Source: Nectonema munidae (lineage: Eukaryota > Nematomorpha > Nectonematoida > Nectonematidae). Taken from it: DNA of 64,000 nt. The notes under the pieces are model-generated. The model did not search any database. It saw only the letters and a list, made by a program, of their open reading frames with translations, and was not told where the DNA came from. Shown here one piece after another: positions 13,801 to 25,495 of this stretch (its first letter is position 1; the number at the start of each line of letters is the position of its first letter). The stretch lies in NCBI GenBank assembly GCA_030549495.1, contig JAUIRK010000979.1, forward strand, positions 77,001-141,000, read 5' to 3'. Made by a program: the position numbers and the translations under genes.

Positions 13801-14994
13801 TTCTATTTTATCTCATTAGAAACTAGTTTTTAGCGGAATATAAGTTCAATATTTTCAGAACCTTTTTTCATGATACCAAAGTTCAGCTATTCAAATTAAT
13901 CACAGAGATTTTTGGTTAAAATTTAGTTCCATCAATACACCAAACTTTTCTTTACAATTTTATATCAATGAATATTGTCTGACTCGCGTTAAAAAAATTT
14001 TTCAACAAAGTTCACTTAAATCTTTATCAGTACGTTTGTTACACTTTTTAACATTTGAAAACTTTAATTTTTTCAAGTCAGGAAATTTTTTTCAATAGCT
14101 ATTTGGGAATGAATATTTTGCCTAGCTATTCAGTTTAAAAGCAAAAATACTCTATTTGTTTAATATTTGAGCAGAGATATTTTTATAATGTTCGATTGTT
14201 AAATTTTGTGTAACACTGTACATAATTAATTAAATCTTTTTTTAAAGAAAATTTGTGATTATTATAATAAAAATATAATATCGAAACAAAATGTTTCAGT
14301 TGTTAAAAATGTACTTAATCTATTTATAAAAAGCTAGAATTCAAATCGTTGCCAATTCCAGTATTTATTACAACTTAGTCTTTTTCGTAAATAATTTTTA
14401 AACGTAACATCGTATGCCACTACTGAATGTGACTTTTAGGAATACTCTCGCGAACCGAATTAGGGTCTTTCTATTGGCGTTGAGAAATCTATGTGTTAGA
14501 CTAAGACGCATTTGTGCTGTTGTTTTTACCGCAAATAGTATACAATGAATACGATTTTCTCTAAGTAATGCCATATTTAAAATTTTGACAAATATTTGAA
14601 CAAAATGGAAGTGTTATTTTACTCTACTTCTTTGGCTCAAGAAATCAGCATATAATAAAAATATTGTCGATTAAACTGATACCGACGCCAATCTAATTGG
14701 AACATCATTAAACAATTTGGAGTATTTATTTATAACTCTCTAAAAATAGTGTTTATTTATATTCCTTACATATTTCACACAATCGGTCAAATGATAAATT
14801 TACGAAACTAAAAATTGATTATATATATTTTAGCTGATACAGAAGAAAATTGGACTAATGATGAATTCAATGCTTCATCTTTTGGCATCCATTCTACCCA
14901 TGATTATCCCTTCAAAGAGAAGTTTATGGATGAGGTTGAGGCTAAGCGCATTCGCAAAGATAACATGTGCTTTGATATTGACGCTGGCCTAAAT
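4802..14994 (+). CDS. Metadherin/LYRIC-like single-pass, lysine-rich membrane protein (seven exons, 3' end not found)
   Basis: Exons inferred from GT/AG junctions: 4802-4957, 6489-6671, 9566-9613, 9944-10067, 10672-10832, 12857-13289 and 14834-14994. All junction phases agree (0,0,0,1,0,1), giving about 422 residues so far. Exon 1 starts MLPYTLEIV and holds one hydrophobic helix (about residues 8-28), followed by KWK and a lysine-rich tail. Exons 2-3 are Lys/Ser/Pro-rich (KKPTKAIVPKQQKIEKKPD, PKKKKQKAEKVE). The exon 4/5 join reads EEAEEGEWKKITSKKDKKK, close to the EVDEGAWETKISHREKR block of vertebrate metadherin. The later exons are Ser/Gly/acidic, with repeated acidic Asn-Trp blocks (TDENWND, EENWTND). 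Order and composition match metadherin (MTDH, 582 residues in human), an ER/nuclear scaffold protein. A K-rich C-terminal exon is expected downstream but I did not find it. An in-frame ATG at 4775 or an upstream exon could extend the start. The gene model is firmer than the name. Confidence 0.6.
5169..5298. mobile_element. piggyBac-type MITE with TTAA duplications
   Basis: This 130 bp element lies in an intron of the metadherin-like gene. TTAA at 5165-5168 and 5299-5302 flank it exactly. Its ends are inverted, TTAACCCATTAA on the left and TTAATGGGTTAA on the right. TTAA target choice and terminal CCC/GGG are hallmarks of piggyBac. It contains the palindrome GTTCCCATCTGGGAAC. A second, slightly older copy lies at 21744-21873. 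Confidence 0.85.
6079..6400. repeat. Possible hAT-type MITE remnant
   Basis: The start CAGAGTCGGTTCTAGAAATT resembles the CAGGGGCGGATCTAGAAATT start of the MITE at 21023. No convincing opposite end or duplication was found, so the right limit is a guess. Confidence 0.25.
8001..8048. repeat. Tandem duplication of 24 bp spanning a hAT terminus
   Basis: Two identical, adjacent 24 bp units (8001-8024 and 8025-8048) each contain the target sequence CTCTAGAT followed by the hAT terminus CAGTGTTTCT. The left end of the 1.1 kb hAT element is therefore present twice in a row. Confidence 0.85.
8039..9125. mobile_element. Non-autonomous hAT element, 1.09 kb
   Basis: The left end CAGTGTTTCTCAACGTGGTC is typical of hAT transposons and the right end is ...ATATCACTG. 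The flanking 8-mers, CTCTAGAT on the left and ATCTAGAT on the right, differ at one base, which fits the 8 bp hAT duplication. No transposase frame is visible inside. It sits in the intron between the second and third recognised exons of the metadherin-like gene. Confidence 0.7.
8754..8777. repeat. (TTAC)n microsatellite
   Basis: A short run of TTAC units (attacttacttacttactt) lies inside the hAT element. Confidence 0.7.
13641..14327 (+). repeat. Dispersed repeat A, copy 1
   Basis: This segment of about 690 bp starts with a pyrimidine-rich tract (TTCTCTTTCTGTCTCC-like) and ends near ATGTACTTAATC. It is closely similar, in inverted orientation, to 34153-35047. Homology stops abruptly at both limits, which marks it as a mobile or formerly mobile sequence. 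No ORF or clear terminal inverted repeat identifies its class. It lies in the intron between the last two recognised exons of the metadherin-like gene. Confidence 0.7.
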
Positions 14995-16289
14995 GTAATT
15001 CATTTATGTCATATTTCGTTGATTCGCCATTTTATTTTGCTCTTTTAAGAAGTTGAAAATGCTGAACACCGCCGCTAGTAATGTTCCCTTAATTTCAATT
15101 CACAACAAAAGTTGATTATATGCGCGTAAACGCATCTCAATTCTTGCCATGTGTGTATAGCAGTACTTCTCAGGCGTTATCATTTTTTATGTCCTGGCTG
15201 TTATAGCATGAGCGATGAACCAAAATACAATTCAATTGATACATCATCTCGATTTCATCTGTTTATGTGATTTCCCCATCCTTAAATTATCTTCTCAAAA
15301 TCCTTCCATTTTGGTGCCTGGTGTTGTGTTGGATTGTGTAGTGGTTTTAATCCTTTCCACTCCTTTAAAAATACAACTCATTTTTCTTCCATTTGTTTTT
15401 TGATTTTATTATTTTTTGCACAACAATCCTTACAATTCAATGTTCGTCAAAATTATTTTATTATCCTAAAATAGAACACTTTTTATTCCTTCATAATCCA
15501 TACATACATATGTATTTGTTATATATGCATATCTATCTATATGATTCCCTTTAGTTATTATTAATACTATATTACACTACACATGGCTTAGTTCGAAACA
15601 CCATTATTAATTTTATAGTATTTATAGCCACATGTGTAGATATTAAAATTTTTGATAATATTAAGATTTTTGTTAATTGAAATGCGGATATATTGTTTTA
15701 TTTTTTCAACTTGTTGGGACATTATCAAGTTTATATGCAACATTTGTTATTTTTGCTGAAATATACTTTAATTCAATAAATTTTTAATTATTCTTTATAT
15801 TATTTATTTATTAAAACTTTTATACATATGGAGCAAATTTTATGATTATAGTGAATGAAATTATGAGAGGTTATTTGATGTCTTCTCATCCTCTTGAGGG
15901 TTTGCAAGATAGTAACAAAAAATATGAGGGGTTGTCGTCAGTGTCCGACGTCTTGAGGTTTTAGAAAATTATAGATTTATCTTAAAACTTTTTTTATCTC
16001 CTACAAAGGATTAATATTAAAAACGAATGCTGAGATTGTTTATAGAGATAATAATATATTTACTTGTCTTTTAATCGTAAGACGCGTTGTAAAAATACCA
16101 AAAATTAAATAGAATGTTAATTTATTTATAAGCTTAAATTTTTGAAATAAAATAGGTAAATCTGATTTGTTAACTTTGTAGATTTAAATCTTTTATTTTT
16201 TTTATATTTATCTAATTAATTTTTTTTTATATTTGGATGCTCTTTTTTTTATCAATTTTTCTCTGATCGCTTTTGATGAACATCTACTG
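14995..16289. other. AT-rich stretch downstream of the last recognised exon
   Basis: The missing 3' exon of the metadherin-like gene may be here or beyond. Canonical AATAAA signals occur (for example around 15.78 kb), but I could not find an exon with a matching phase and a lysine-rich C-terminus. Confidence 0.3.
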
Positions 16290-16635
16290 CTCTTATTACT
16301 TTATCTTATCTATACAGCACTAACCTCATTCCTACAACAATAAAATAAAAAGCCTACTCGAGAAAATTTTTTTTTATCCCACCAATCAGCGCCAGAAATA
16401 AAAAACGAAAAAAGACGCTCATCAACTCCTTACCCAGATCCTTAAGAAAGTCTCATCCTACTCCAAATTTAAACAAGACCTTTTTATCCATCTACTCATT
16501 AAAGCACTGTTCATAAGTATCAGTTCTATTCTTCTTATTTTTCTCATTTTCCTTTTGTTGTATTTACTTTAGTGATTCTTTCTCACTACAAACTTTTGTT
16601 TGATCCCAATAAAATTGATTTGAATTGAAAAAAAT
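16290..16635 (+). mobile_element. Probable 3' end of an R1/I-like LINE
   Basis: The strand becomes C-rich and G-poor like the LINE at 2.4-4.4 kb. It ends with short A-rich direct phrases (AATAAAATTGATTTGAATTG), a typical non-LTR retrotransposon tail. No reverse transcriptase motif remains, so the call rests on composition and tail. Confidence 0.4.
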
Positions 16636-17064
16636 CACTAAATCAACCATACTAAAAAATCGAGATATAACTTGAATAAAATATTTTTGAAATTTTTTTT
16701 TGTCATCTTTTAAATAATATTTACTACTCCATCGTTTTAGTCAGACTAAGAATTTATACTGTAGCAAGTATTCTCGGGCTTATCAGTGACAGGGCCCTCA
16801 ACTAAAATTTCTCTTGTACCAAATTGGCTACATCTTTTGCTACCATTTTTCGTGACATTTCCAAAAATTGATAGCTGCATCTTTTGATACCATTTTCATG
16901 GCAGTTTAATGACATTTTCATGCCTAAATCTGTCAATAAAAAATTCTGACAGTATCTCTAGTTAAGCTTATAACTTTTATTCTATATTTTATACTCGTTT
17001 GAAAATTTCTAAATATATACAGTTTTGAACACATAACACTTTATAGTTTAATTTTTTCCAAAAT

Positions 17065-17930
17065 CATTCTTTTTGCATTTAGAATTTGAAAATGCTAATC
17101 AATGTGAATCAAATTTGCGGTTTATTTTTAAAATCTGTCTCCGAGAACATTAATTAAAATTTTACATGAAATATACACGCTTTTATAAAAAATCAACAAT
17201 GCCAATTACATTTATGGATTGTTTTTGCATTTAGAATGTGAAAATAGTTATAAGTGTGAAACAAAGTTGCGGTTTATTTCTAAAATCTGTCTTCGAAAAC
17301 ATTCATTCAAATTTTACATTAAATATACACATTTTCATAATAAATCAACAATGCCAATCTAATTTATAGATTATTTTTGCATTTGGATTTCAAAATACTT
17401 ATAAGTGTGGGTTTATTTCTAAAATCTATCTTTGAGAAGATTCATTCAAATTTTACATGAAATATGCACATTTTCATATCAAATCAACAATGCTAATTTC
17501 ATTTATAGATTACTTTTTGCATTTGGATTTCAAAATACCTATAAGTGTGAAACAAATTTCTGGTTTATTTCTAAAATCTGTCTTTGAGAACCTTCATTAA
17601 AATTTTACATGAAATAAACGCATCTTCATATCAAATCAATAATGTCAGTTTAATTTATAGATTGTTTTTGCATTTGGATTCGAAATTACCTATAATTGTA
17701 AAATAAATGTGTGGTTCACTTGTAAAAAGTGTTCCCAAAAACAAAATTTGCGGTTTACATTTAAAATCTGACTACGAGAACATTCATTCAAATTTTACAT
17801 GATATACACACATTTTTATAACAAATCAACAATGCCAATTACAATTATAGATTGTTTTTGGATTTAGAATTTCGAAATACTCGTAAGCGTGAATCAAATT
17901 TGCAAATCAGGTGTTTTACCCATATATGCC
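17065..17930 (+). repeat. Tandem array of ~150 bp monomers, array 1 (about six units)
   Basis: The anchor TTTTTGCATTT, or a close variant, recurs at about 17070, 17222, 17374, 17514, 17665 and 17855, giving spacings of 152, 152, 140, 151 and 190. Each unit also carries GCGGTTTATTTCTAAAATCT-like and AAATCAACAATGCCAATT-like blocks. Units have diverged by point changes and small indels. Related units lie at 22.4-23.1 kb (inverted) and 44.3-45.0 kb (same orientation). Confidence 0.85.
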
Positions 17931-18779
17931 CATTTTCAAGTAGGCTGAATTCAACAGTGATCTTTATTTTTTATAAAAATTAATCATACCTGTCAAAAAA
18001 TGATTGACAAATGACACTTCAACTGAAATAAAGGACTTCATGATTAAATAGTTAAACGTATCTATATATGTAATTTATTTTGTCACAGAACAAATAAAAT
18101 TATAAGTAGGCAAAACAAAATTGCAAAAAAAGAAAATATAACTGAAAATGATATAGAACTAAAAACGGGGTTTTATACCGAATTCAATGAGATATACCAA
18201 TATGAATATTCATTCCGTATTAACTGTTTATACCATTCACTCTACAATATCTCGAAAACAGGCTCAATCGGTGAATTTAAATAAGTTTCGTGTTTGACCA
18301 TTTTGAAAAATTTTTATACGTATAATCAAACAATATACAAATGAAAAAAGTGATAAAGTTGAAACATAATTTATTTATAATAAAAATTTTATCGTTTTCT
18401 TTATATCAAATCATTTGGTAGTCGTATCGTTTCTCTAAAATGGAAAATATTTTCACATCATTATTAGTTTTCTACATAAAATTTGCTATTTTATTTAATA
18501 ATTGCTGGCAGTATTTAAAAAAAAGTGAACGATCTCCTTTATTAAAAACTGTCAAGGATAATAAAATTACTTTTAAAAAAAAAGAAAAAAACTTTATTCG
18601 AAATTTTGCCTTTTTGATAATCAAGATTAAAAAAAAACAAAAATTATCATTTTAAATCTTGCATAATATCTCTTTGCATAAACAATTTGATAGCTAACTT
18701 TGTGATTATAACTCCATTATAAATAATAAAAAAAGTATATATTTAATAATATACAATTATAAAACTAATTGTTGCTTCA
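17931..18779. other. AT-rich stretch, nothing recognised
   Basis: A 71-codon lysine/phenylalanine-rich open frame (18440-18655) looks like composition rather than a gene. No splice-consistent or conserved exon is visible. Confidence 0.3.
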
Positions 18780-19560
18780 TCATTTTGTTATCATTAAACG
18801 GTATAAGCTCCTTCACCACGTCAATGCGATGCATTTTGAAGGAAAAAAGACATGCAGAAAAGAAGGATTTCAGTTTTTATTCTATGCTGCAAGTTATGAA
18901 ACCAAAGCCTCTCTTCTCTCATTTACAAAGTGGGAACTGTTTAATGTTTGGACACACTTCTTCAAAGTGTTTTAAATCCTCAATTTGTAAATACTGTTCT
19001 CCTCACAAAGCAAACGCTTGTCCAGTCAAAAAGATTCCTTTTGGTAATAAATGTTATACTTGCCAAAAATATAATCAAGAAACATCAAATCACTCTGGTA
19101 TGAATTTTTCATTTCCCTGTGTACAAAAAGAGATGCAGTACGTTAAAAGTATAACAATAACTCATGATTAACAAAGGGAAAAGCTTTATTTTCGATAATA
19201 ATTTTTTTTGACAGAAATAACCTAAAGAACTCACATAATATATACTTTGACCAAAAAGTAATACAATTGTATGAAAATAATATTTTGAGCTTCAATGTTC
19301 AATCTTTACATAGCAAGTTTAATAAACTTGAAATTTTATACATAAATTAAATGAGTTCGTAACAAAACCTCTACAAGAAACATGGTGTGCTTTAAAAGAC
19401 AATTCAATACAGATTAAATCATTCAATACTAGATTCAATCATCTTCTTAATTTTCAGTCTTTTGACAATAACAGCTGTTTTAAGAAAATAATTTATGGTA
19501 TTTATCACAATATAAATAGATTTTGCAGCTATCTCGATTTCTCTAACCCCTTTAAATTCA
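18780..19560 (+). mobile_element. LINE fragment: ORF1 zinc knuckles and start of endonuclease
   Basis: The frame at 18785-19171 contains spaced Cys/His clusters (NCLMFGHTSSKC, CKYCSPHKANAC, CYTCQKYNQETSNH), the multi-knuckle pattern of Jockey/CR1-type ORF1 proteins. Downstream a broken frame reads NNILSFNVQSLHSKFNKLE, matching the start of the LINE endonuclease (usually 'ILSFNVQSL..KFNEL'). Stops follow and the rest of ORF2 is missing. The copy is inactive. Confidence 0.6.
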
Positions 19561-20284
19561 AAAACGCTGAAAGCAATAATCAATCTTTAATCTTTATGTA
19601 CATATTTAATATGTGCGTGTATTTCTTTTTTTTCTTTCTTTTCTTTTTTTCTTGCTTTTTCGATAAAGAATGTTATTCTTGAATTCTGCCTTATACTGGC
19701 TTTCGAATGCGACAACTGGACGTTTATCTCGATGGCTTCTTGCTTCTTTGAACTCCTGATGCTTGCTCGTGTTCATTCAACTTCTCCTCACCTAATGTGT
19801 CGTTCAATACTTCGTTTGTGAAAAGATTCCACATGTCCACCTCAGCTTGATATGGAACTTGTTTTGTTTACTTTAAATAAATAAATATTAAAATGTTATA
19901 TCTTAAAAAAATACAGATTAAAAGGATTCACTACTTTTCAATACTCCTAGAAGGGAGACTTAACACAATGGTTTGCTAATTTTGAGAGGTGGCAAAATTA
20001 ACATCTGCCTCAAGCGGTATTAAAGATAGATACAATATTGCATGTATATCATTGAGTAATTAAATATAAAGCGAAATATTATGCGGGAATATTCATTGCA
20101 AAAATGAAAAAGTAAAAATAAAAAATCATGAAAATAAAAAAAGAATGAATATATATATTATTTTACATATGAAATGTGATGTTGGAAAACTCTTAATAAG
20201 ATCTTTGAAATGTAAACGCTTGAAAAGAAACTGATGGTTGTATGGAAAGACTTTTATTTATTTATTTTAATCTAAACAAAAATT
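19561..20284. other. AT-rich stretch, nothing recognised
   Basis: A T/C-rich run (tttctttctt) lies near 19.63 kb. Otherwise only low-complexity sequence is seen. Confidence 0.3.
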
Positions 20285-20292
20285 ATGTGTAA

Positions 20293-20365
20293 ATTTAGAA
20301 TTCCCGGGTAATGTGCGATTGCCTGTAAACTAGCATAGGTGGCTTATGTATGGTGCCGCATCAAA
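20293..20365 (+). repeat. Dispersed repeat B, copy 1
   Basis: This segment (TGCGATTGCCTGTAAACTAG...TCAAACAACTT) matches, in inverted orientation, the segment at about 62352-62425. Shared blocks include ATTGCCTGTAAAC and TCAAACAAC. It is probably a terminus of an unidentified element. Confidence 0.55.
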
Positions 20366-20578
20366 CAACTTAAAATTAAAAATTTTTTTGCTAAACTTTA
20401 AAATATCTCAAAATTTAATGGCGAAAAGTTTGTTTTAATTTTTAGGTATTTATTTTTTTATTAAATCTCATCGATTATAATCCTGAAAAATAATAAATTT
20501 ATTTTTTCATTATTTTGATATTAATTAAAATAATGTTATATTGTAATGATGTTGTATGAATGTGAATATATATATATA

Positions 20579-21022
20579 CAGCCACGTATACAGTTATGGG
20601 GCACTTGGAGCCGGGCCCCTTCATCTAAGTTATGGGCCCACCATCAAAAAATTGAAATTTACAAATTAAAATGAAATAATGAATTAATTTTTGTCAATGG
20701 GCTTATACCAACAATATAAGGCAAATAAAATCAAAATAAAGAAAAATTATTGATATCATTAACGGTGACGATCAAACTGTTAACTTTGTTAAGATGGGCC
20801 TTCAACCTGTAATAAGAAGGCAGATTTACAATAAAAAATTTCTCTTTGCTATGAGAAACGAAGATAAGAAATATTAACTATGATAAAATCTAAAACCTTA
20901 AGAAAGAAATAGGACACAAGTAGAGAAAGGAGCTTATAAACACAAAGAGAAGAGTTGTTATAAGCAGCATTTGATGTTTTGATTTTAGACAAAGCCAGTA
21001 GGTAAGCATGTATATTAGTGCC
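20579..21022 (+). mobile_element. MITE family C, copy 1 (right end lost)
   Basis: It is closely similar to 55391-55870, from TTATGGGGCACTTGGAGCCG through GATCAAACTGTTAACTTTG to AGGTAAGCATGTATATTAGT. In the other copy the element continues to a terminal ...TGGCTACGTTACTG, hAT-like and complementary to the left end. Here it is cut at 21022, where another MITE begins. Confidence 0.7.
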
Positions 21023-21321
21023 CAGGGGCGGATCTAGAAATTGGCATTAAGGGGGGGGGGGGGCAGAGCGGGCGAATTTTACTAAACTAGAACTCAAATG
21101 TCAAGCATATAAATTTAATGATAGGGTTTTAAAACAAATTCTTATAGATATACGTTAATAACTCTGTATATGATTTATTGTTTAACCAAAGCATTATGTA
21201 TTAAATGAAAGTCAAAGACATTTTGCAATTGTTTTTTAAATTTTTTGTAACAGTTCTCATTTAATTTTAGGGGAAAGAGGTGGGGCGTATGTCGGCTCCG
21301 CCCCCCTCTAAATCCGCCTTG
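21023..21321. mobile_element. hAT-type MITE (CAGGGGCGGATC family)
   Basis: The left end CAGGGGCGGATCTAGAAATT is followed by a poly-G run, and the right end ...CCCCCCTCTAAATCCGCCTTG is its imperfect complement. This widespread terminus type belongs to hAT MITEs. A clean 8 bp duplication is not seen because the element abuts MITE C on the left. Confidence 0.55.
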
Positions 21322-21403
21322 TTTGTTTTTTTTACTTTTTTCATCGATTTATGTTTTTACATAAATATTTAAATTATGTAAACCAATTTTACTTCTTGAA
21401 GGA

Positions 21404-21545
21404 TGAGTGATAATAAAAATATAACAAAAAGTCGCTACGACAACTGTTTTAAAGAAGAATGGATTGAAAAATTTGAATGTATTATTACTAAATCCAAATT
21501 AGGTTCTTCCCATGCATTTTGTCGTACTTGCTTAAAAAAAGCATA
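21404..21545 (+). pseudogene. Remnant of a hAT transposase N-terminus (BED zinc finger)
   Basis: The frame starting at 21404 reads MSDNKNITKSRYDNC, then EEWIEKFECIITKSKLGSSH and FCRTCLKK before a stop. The pattern of an aromatic/Glu-Trp helix followed by CxxC is the first half of a BED finger as used in hAT transposases. Nothing of the catalytic domain follows. Confidence 0.4.
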
Positions 21546-21743
21546 AAAATATTTTAGGGTCCATGGGTCGTTTTCGAAAAAAAGTCTACCGCTTTGGTCT
21601 TCTCTGAGGTTGGCAACTATGTAATATATAATTAATTCAGCAATAAAATTTTTATAAAAATCATTGTAAAATGATGGCATTACTCTAACTAAACCGATCA
21701 CCCCTCAGAGGACCACTATATTGACAATATAAAACACTATTAC

Positions 21744-21873
21744 CCCATCAAGTCTCAATGCTCCCATTTGGGAACATAAGTAATTTCATCTTCGTTTGCT
21801 TTTTTCAATGACTTTGAATATAAATCGTCTGCGTTTTTTTAGATATCGTCTGATTTCTATGGTACTTAATGAG
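21744..21873. mobile_element. piggyBac-type MITE, second copy
   Basis: This is the same family as 5169-5298: CCCATCAAGTCTCAATG, then the near-palindrome CTCCCATTTGGGAACA, then GGTACTTAATGAG before TTAA at 21874. The left target site is TTAC instead of TTAA, so this copy has accumulated more changes than the first. Confidence 0.75.
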
Positions 21874-22139
21874 TTAAACGAGTTACTATTTCATTTTTCT
21901 TACGATCATGCGTTCTCATTTCAAGGTGCCTTCAGTTCCCTTACTTTTCTCACTTAATTGTTTGTACTATAATAAATAACGAATTTAATAAAAAACTTAA
22001 CAAATTAAAAACAGATTTTTACCAATTCGATTGATACTTTCACCCATTTATACATTATTATAATGTAAATAATTAATTATATACTTATTATAATATTAAT
22101 TATTATATTTAATTATTATTATATTATAATATAATTATT

Positions 22140-23095
22140 ATAATATTTTTTAGTGAGAATTTTATCCCCAATCAAAATTTTAACTGTGATTTTCAATAAA
22201 AACGAATTTTTGGATTTGAATTTTTAGAGAAAATTTAGTTTTTTTAGAATTTGATTTTTTAAATGTCAAACTTGATTAATATAATTCTACACATTTTTGA
22301 ACCCTAATTAGGAAAACTGAGTCCTAAAATGAAGTGAGTATCATAATAAAAAAAATTAAAAATATATTTTATTTAAAATATGAAAGTATGTTTATATTCT
22401 TAATAGTATTTAAGAAACTATAAGTAGTAATATAAGTAGTCAGTAGTTTTATTTTAGAGATATTTTTCAGGCATGCATCACTAATTCTATTTACAATTTG
22501 ACCCATATTTTCGTAATGATTCTAGAAATAATTTTTAGTCCACAACCACAAACATGATTGATATTTTCAAGCTCTAGCTGCAAAAAATGAGTGAAGAAAT
22601 AAAATCACCATGTTTGATATATTTTATTTAAAATGTAGATAAATGTTTTGGAGACACTTTCTTAGACGTAAACCGCAAATTTAATTGACACTTTCAGACA
22701 TTTCTAAATTCTAATTGTTAAAAACTGAGTTGAGAAATGAAATCAGCATGATGCATTTGGTATAAAAAATATCTTTTTAAAATTTTCACGCGTTAACCGC
22801 AAAATTGATCGACACTTTGACAATCTAATTGCTAAAAATGACTTCACAATTTAAATAGGCATGGTTGATTTAGTATAAAAAATACTTTTTTTTTAAATTT
22901 GAATAATATTCTTGGATACAATTTATAAAAGTAAAGCACAAATTTGAGTGACACTTTCAGAAATTTTTGCACCCAAATTGAGAAATGAAATCAGGATCGA
23001 CGATTTGGTATAAAAAAGTTAATTTTATTTAAAATTTGAATGAATGTTTTCGTAAGCAATTTTACCATCAATCTCATTTTTGATTGACATTTGCT
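22140..23095 (-). repeat. Tandem array of ~150 bp monomers, array 2, with element flanks
   Basis: About four diverged units lie in inverted orientation to array 1. Shared blocks include AAACCGCAAATTTAATTGACA, a poorly conserved middle, and ATGAAATCAGCATG followed by TTTGGTATAAAAAA. The left flank (TTAACTGTGATTTTCAATAA ... CTACACATTTTTGAACCCTA) also matches the right flank of array 3 at 44.87-45.01 kb. The arrays are therefore parts of copies of one larger element. Confidence 0.75.
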
Positions 23096-24869
23096 ATAAA
23101 GTTGCCATGTTTAATGGGAAAATATGTATATATAAGATTTATATGTCCCAATATATATATCATTATATATTTTCAAGAGTGTATCTAATGTAAACACTAA
23201 GTTATAAAGTATATAGAGAGTATAAAAAAATATTTTATAGACCTTATCAAATAAAAATTTTGTTGAAAAAATGTACATTTGATTTTGATTGGCAGTTTTT
23301 GACATGAGGGGTCATTCAACTATTGTGAAAATAGTATTAAAAGATGTAACTAACGATTTTAGGAAAGTACAAAGTTTGAAGGCATAATTGAGACAATTTT
23401 GTACAATATAAGTTTTAATGCCCCCGTCACTGATAGGGTTAATGAATTTGTAAAGTATAACTTTGGTGTGATTATTATAGATGAAAAATTGAGTTGAAGC
23501 ATCATTGTTTTAAAAAATTTTAACATTGTTCTTGCTAAATTGAGAGAGTGTAGCTTTTAAATTGTTGCTTTGTAAATCTTTATTCTTATCACATATTTAT
23601 TATAGCATTGTCAACTGAGGCTATGCAGCAAGTGATAAACATAAGTACTCCTCAAAAAAGTTGCTAAGAGTCAAACCTTATATTTCTCATAACTAAAATC
23701 TTAAATTTGATGACATCTATCACCTCGGTCTTTCTTTATTTCTTAAAAGAATTTAACATTCTTTATTTTCTAGCTGCTTTCACTACAATCATGAACTCGA
23801 TGGCTTTTCTTAGAGAAATTCCAATCATATTGTACTTCCTCGATATAAGTTTTGTAAATCTAAGATCTCGTCAGGTTACAGAGTTTGTAGGCGTTGCAAC
23901 TCTGTTTTGTCTTCTTTGTTAAAGTCTTCTGATCCTGTTAAATACGTAAAAAGTTGCCTTTTGAAATACTACATCAGTTTTTATGTGTGTGAATGTTTCG
24001 TTGCAAATTGTTTTGTTTGCAGGTCTTTATCTATTTGATTGTTTCGTATTTGTCGTTTCATACTGATTTTAGGCTTCTCTTAATGTAATTTATCAGTCTT
24101 CTCTGATAACTGAATTTGAATTTGCAGATAACTGCAAATATTTTTTATACACGTGAATACATTTGCCTGCTTTTTGTATATGTATACAAATAGTGTTTAT
24201 TTTTGCGATGGCAATACTAATCTCTAGCGGCTCTGACTTTTGATTTATGTAAGACATAAGTATGCACTTTCTTAATTAATCTAATTGATATTTGATGCAT
24301 TTTATTTTGTTTTATCAATTATTCTCTTTTGTTCAAATAAATTACCTTCGCTGAATTATTGATTGAAGGCTTCTTTTGGAAAACTCATAAGCCTGCGTGA
24401 GCTAGATTATCCTCCGCGTAATGACCTTTCTCTTCGCTGTTTAACGAGGACCTTGAAAATTTTTAGTTTTTCCTCGGGGATTAAAAATTTGTTACTTTAT
24501 AAACGGAAATAAAAACGAAGAAACAAAAGAACATTTAATATTTTATCATCCAATTGGTTTCTTATTTTTGTTAAAAATACCGGATTCATAAAAAAACTTT
24601 CAGAATCAGCAGAAGTTGCTGGCCTTAAACAATTAAGATTAAAATAAACAACATTTCTGATCTTTTTCTTGTTTCTGTGAATAATTCAAATATTTTTTAA
24701 TTACACGTGTGCTCTTTGAAATTTCGTTTTGATCTTATTCTTCATATATTTCCTTATTTTTTTTAAGAAAATCATTGAGCTACTTTTTCCTTCTCCTTGT
24801 GTTGATATAACATCAGTTAAAATTAAATTTTCAAACTCTGGATCTTAAAATAAGTGCGAACAAAGACTT
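23096..24869. other. Long AT-rich stretch, probably the C-terminal part of a decayed hAT element
   Basis: Minus-strand frames near 23.7-23.9 kb look weakly coding (for example SCNAYKLCN) but carry several stops. Given the BED-finger remnant immediately to the right on the same strand, this may be the rest of that transposase. I could not identify a dimerisation domain. Confidence 0.25.
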
Positions 24870-25495
24870 GAAGCTGTTTCAATATTTTTTTATTTATCTT
24901 TTAACCATAGTCATCATCATTTTAGAAAGTTTTGCTGAAGATAATACCAGTTTTATTTCATTTTTTATTTCCAAAAATCTTTGAAGCATCAGATACAAAT
25001 TGTTCGATCTCCTTTTACCATCTAGTATTCACTTTTTTTCTTTGGCGTGTATCTTTTTTACTATTTCTGGTAAAGCATCATCTTTCAAGGCTAAATACTA
25101 AGCTAAATCCTGGGGAATGAAGATGTCTAGTTTCTTGGCTTGAACCGTTCTCTCTACTTCCTGTTAACATTTTCTCCTCTCTTACATTTTTGGCGTATAA
25201 CGAATCTAAACAAACGATTCCGAACTTCACTTGAAGAAAAATTACTTTCAATTGTCTTATTTTTGAAACTTAGTTGCTGGTTTATTCTCTTCCTTTTTCA
25301 GTTGGATATCATGCTTTTAGGCTAAGGTGGTTAGCTTTAGTATTTGAACCTTTGTTTTTAATAACTACTTACAATGATTGCATTTTGCTTTTTCTTCAAA
25401 GTTGTTTAACAAAATTTGTTCCCATAGTTTAGACTTTGTTGGTGAACGAACATTGTTGTAATCATTATCAATAAAATTAGATTCAGGCATTTATT
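24870..25495 (-). pseudogene. hAT transposase remnant with N-terminal BED finger
   Basis: Starting near 25493 the minus strand encodes MPESNFIDNDYNNV, then TKSKLWEQILLNNFEEKAKC and NHCK, a BED zinc finger (W-x-F-x...AxCxxC). It continues into lysine-rich, stop-interrupted sequence. The family is plain hAT. Five or more stops show that it is long dead. Confidence 0.5.

Noticed and set aside
15215-15403. Hydrophobic 62-codon plus-strand frame after the metadherin-like gene
   Set aside because: It has no matching splice phase, no lysine-rich C-terminus as expected, and looks like AT-biased composition.
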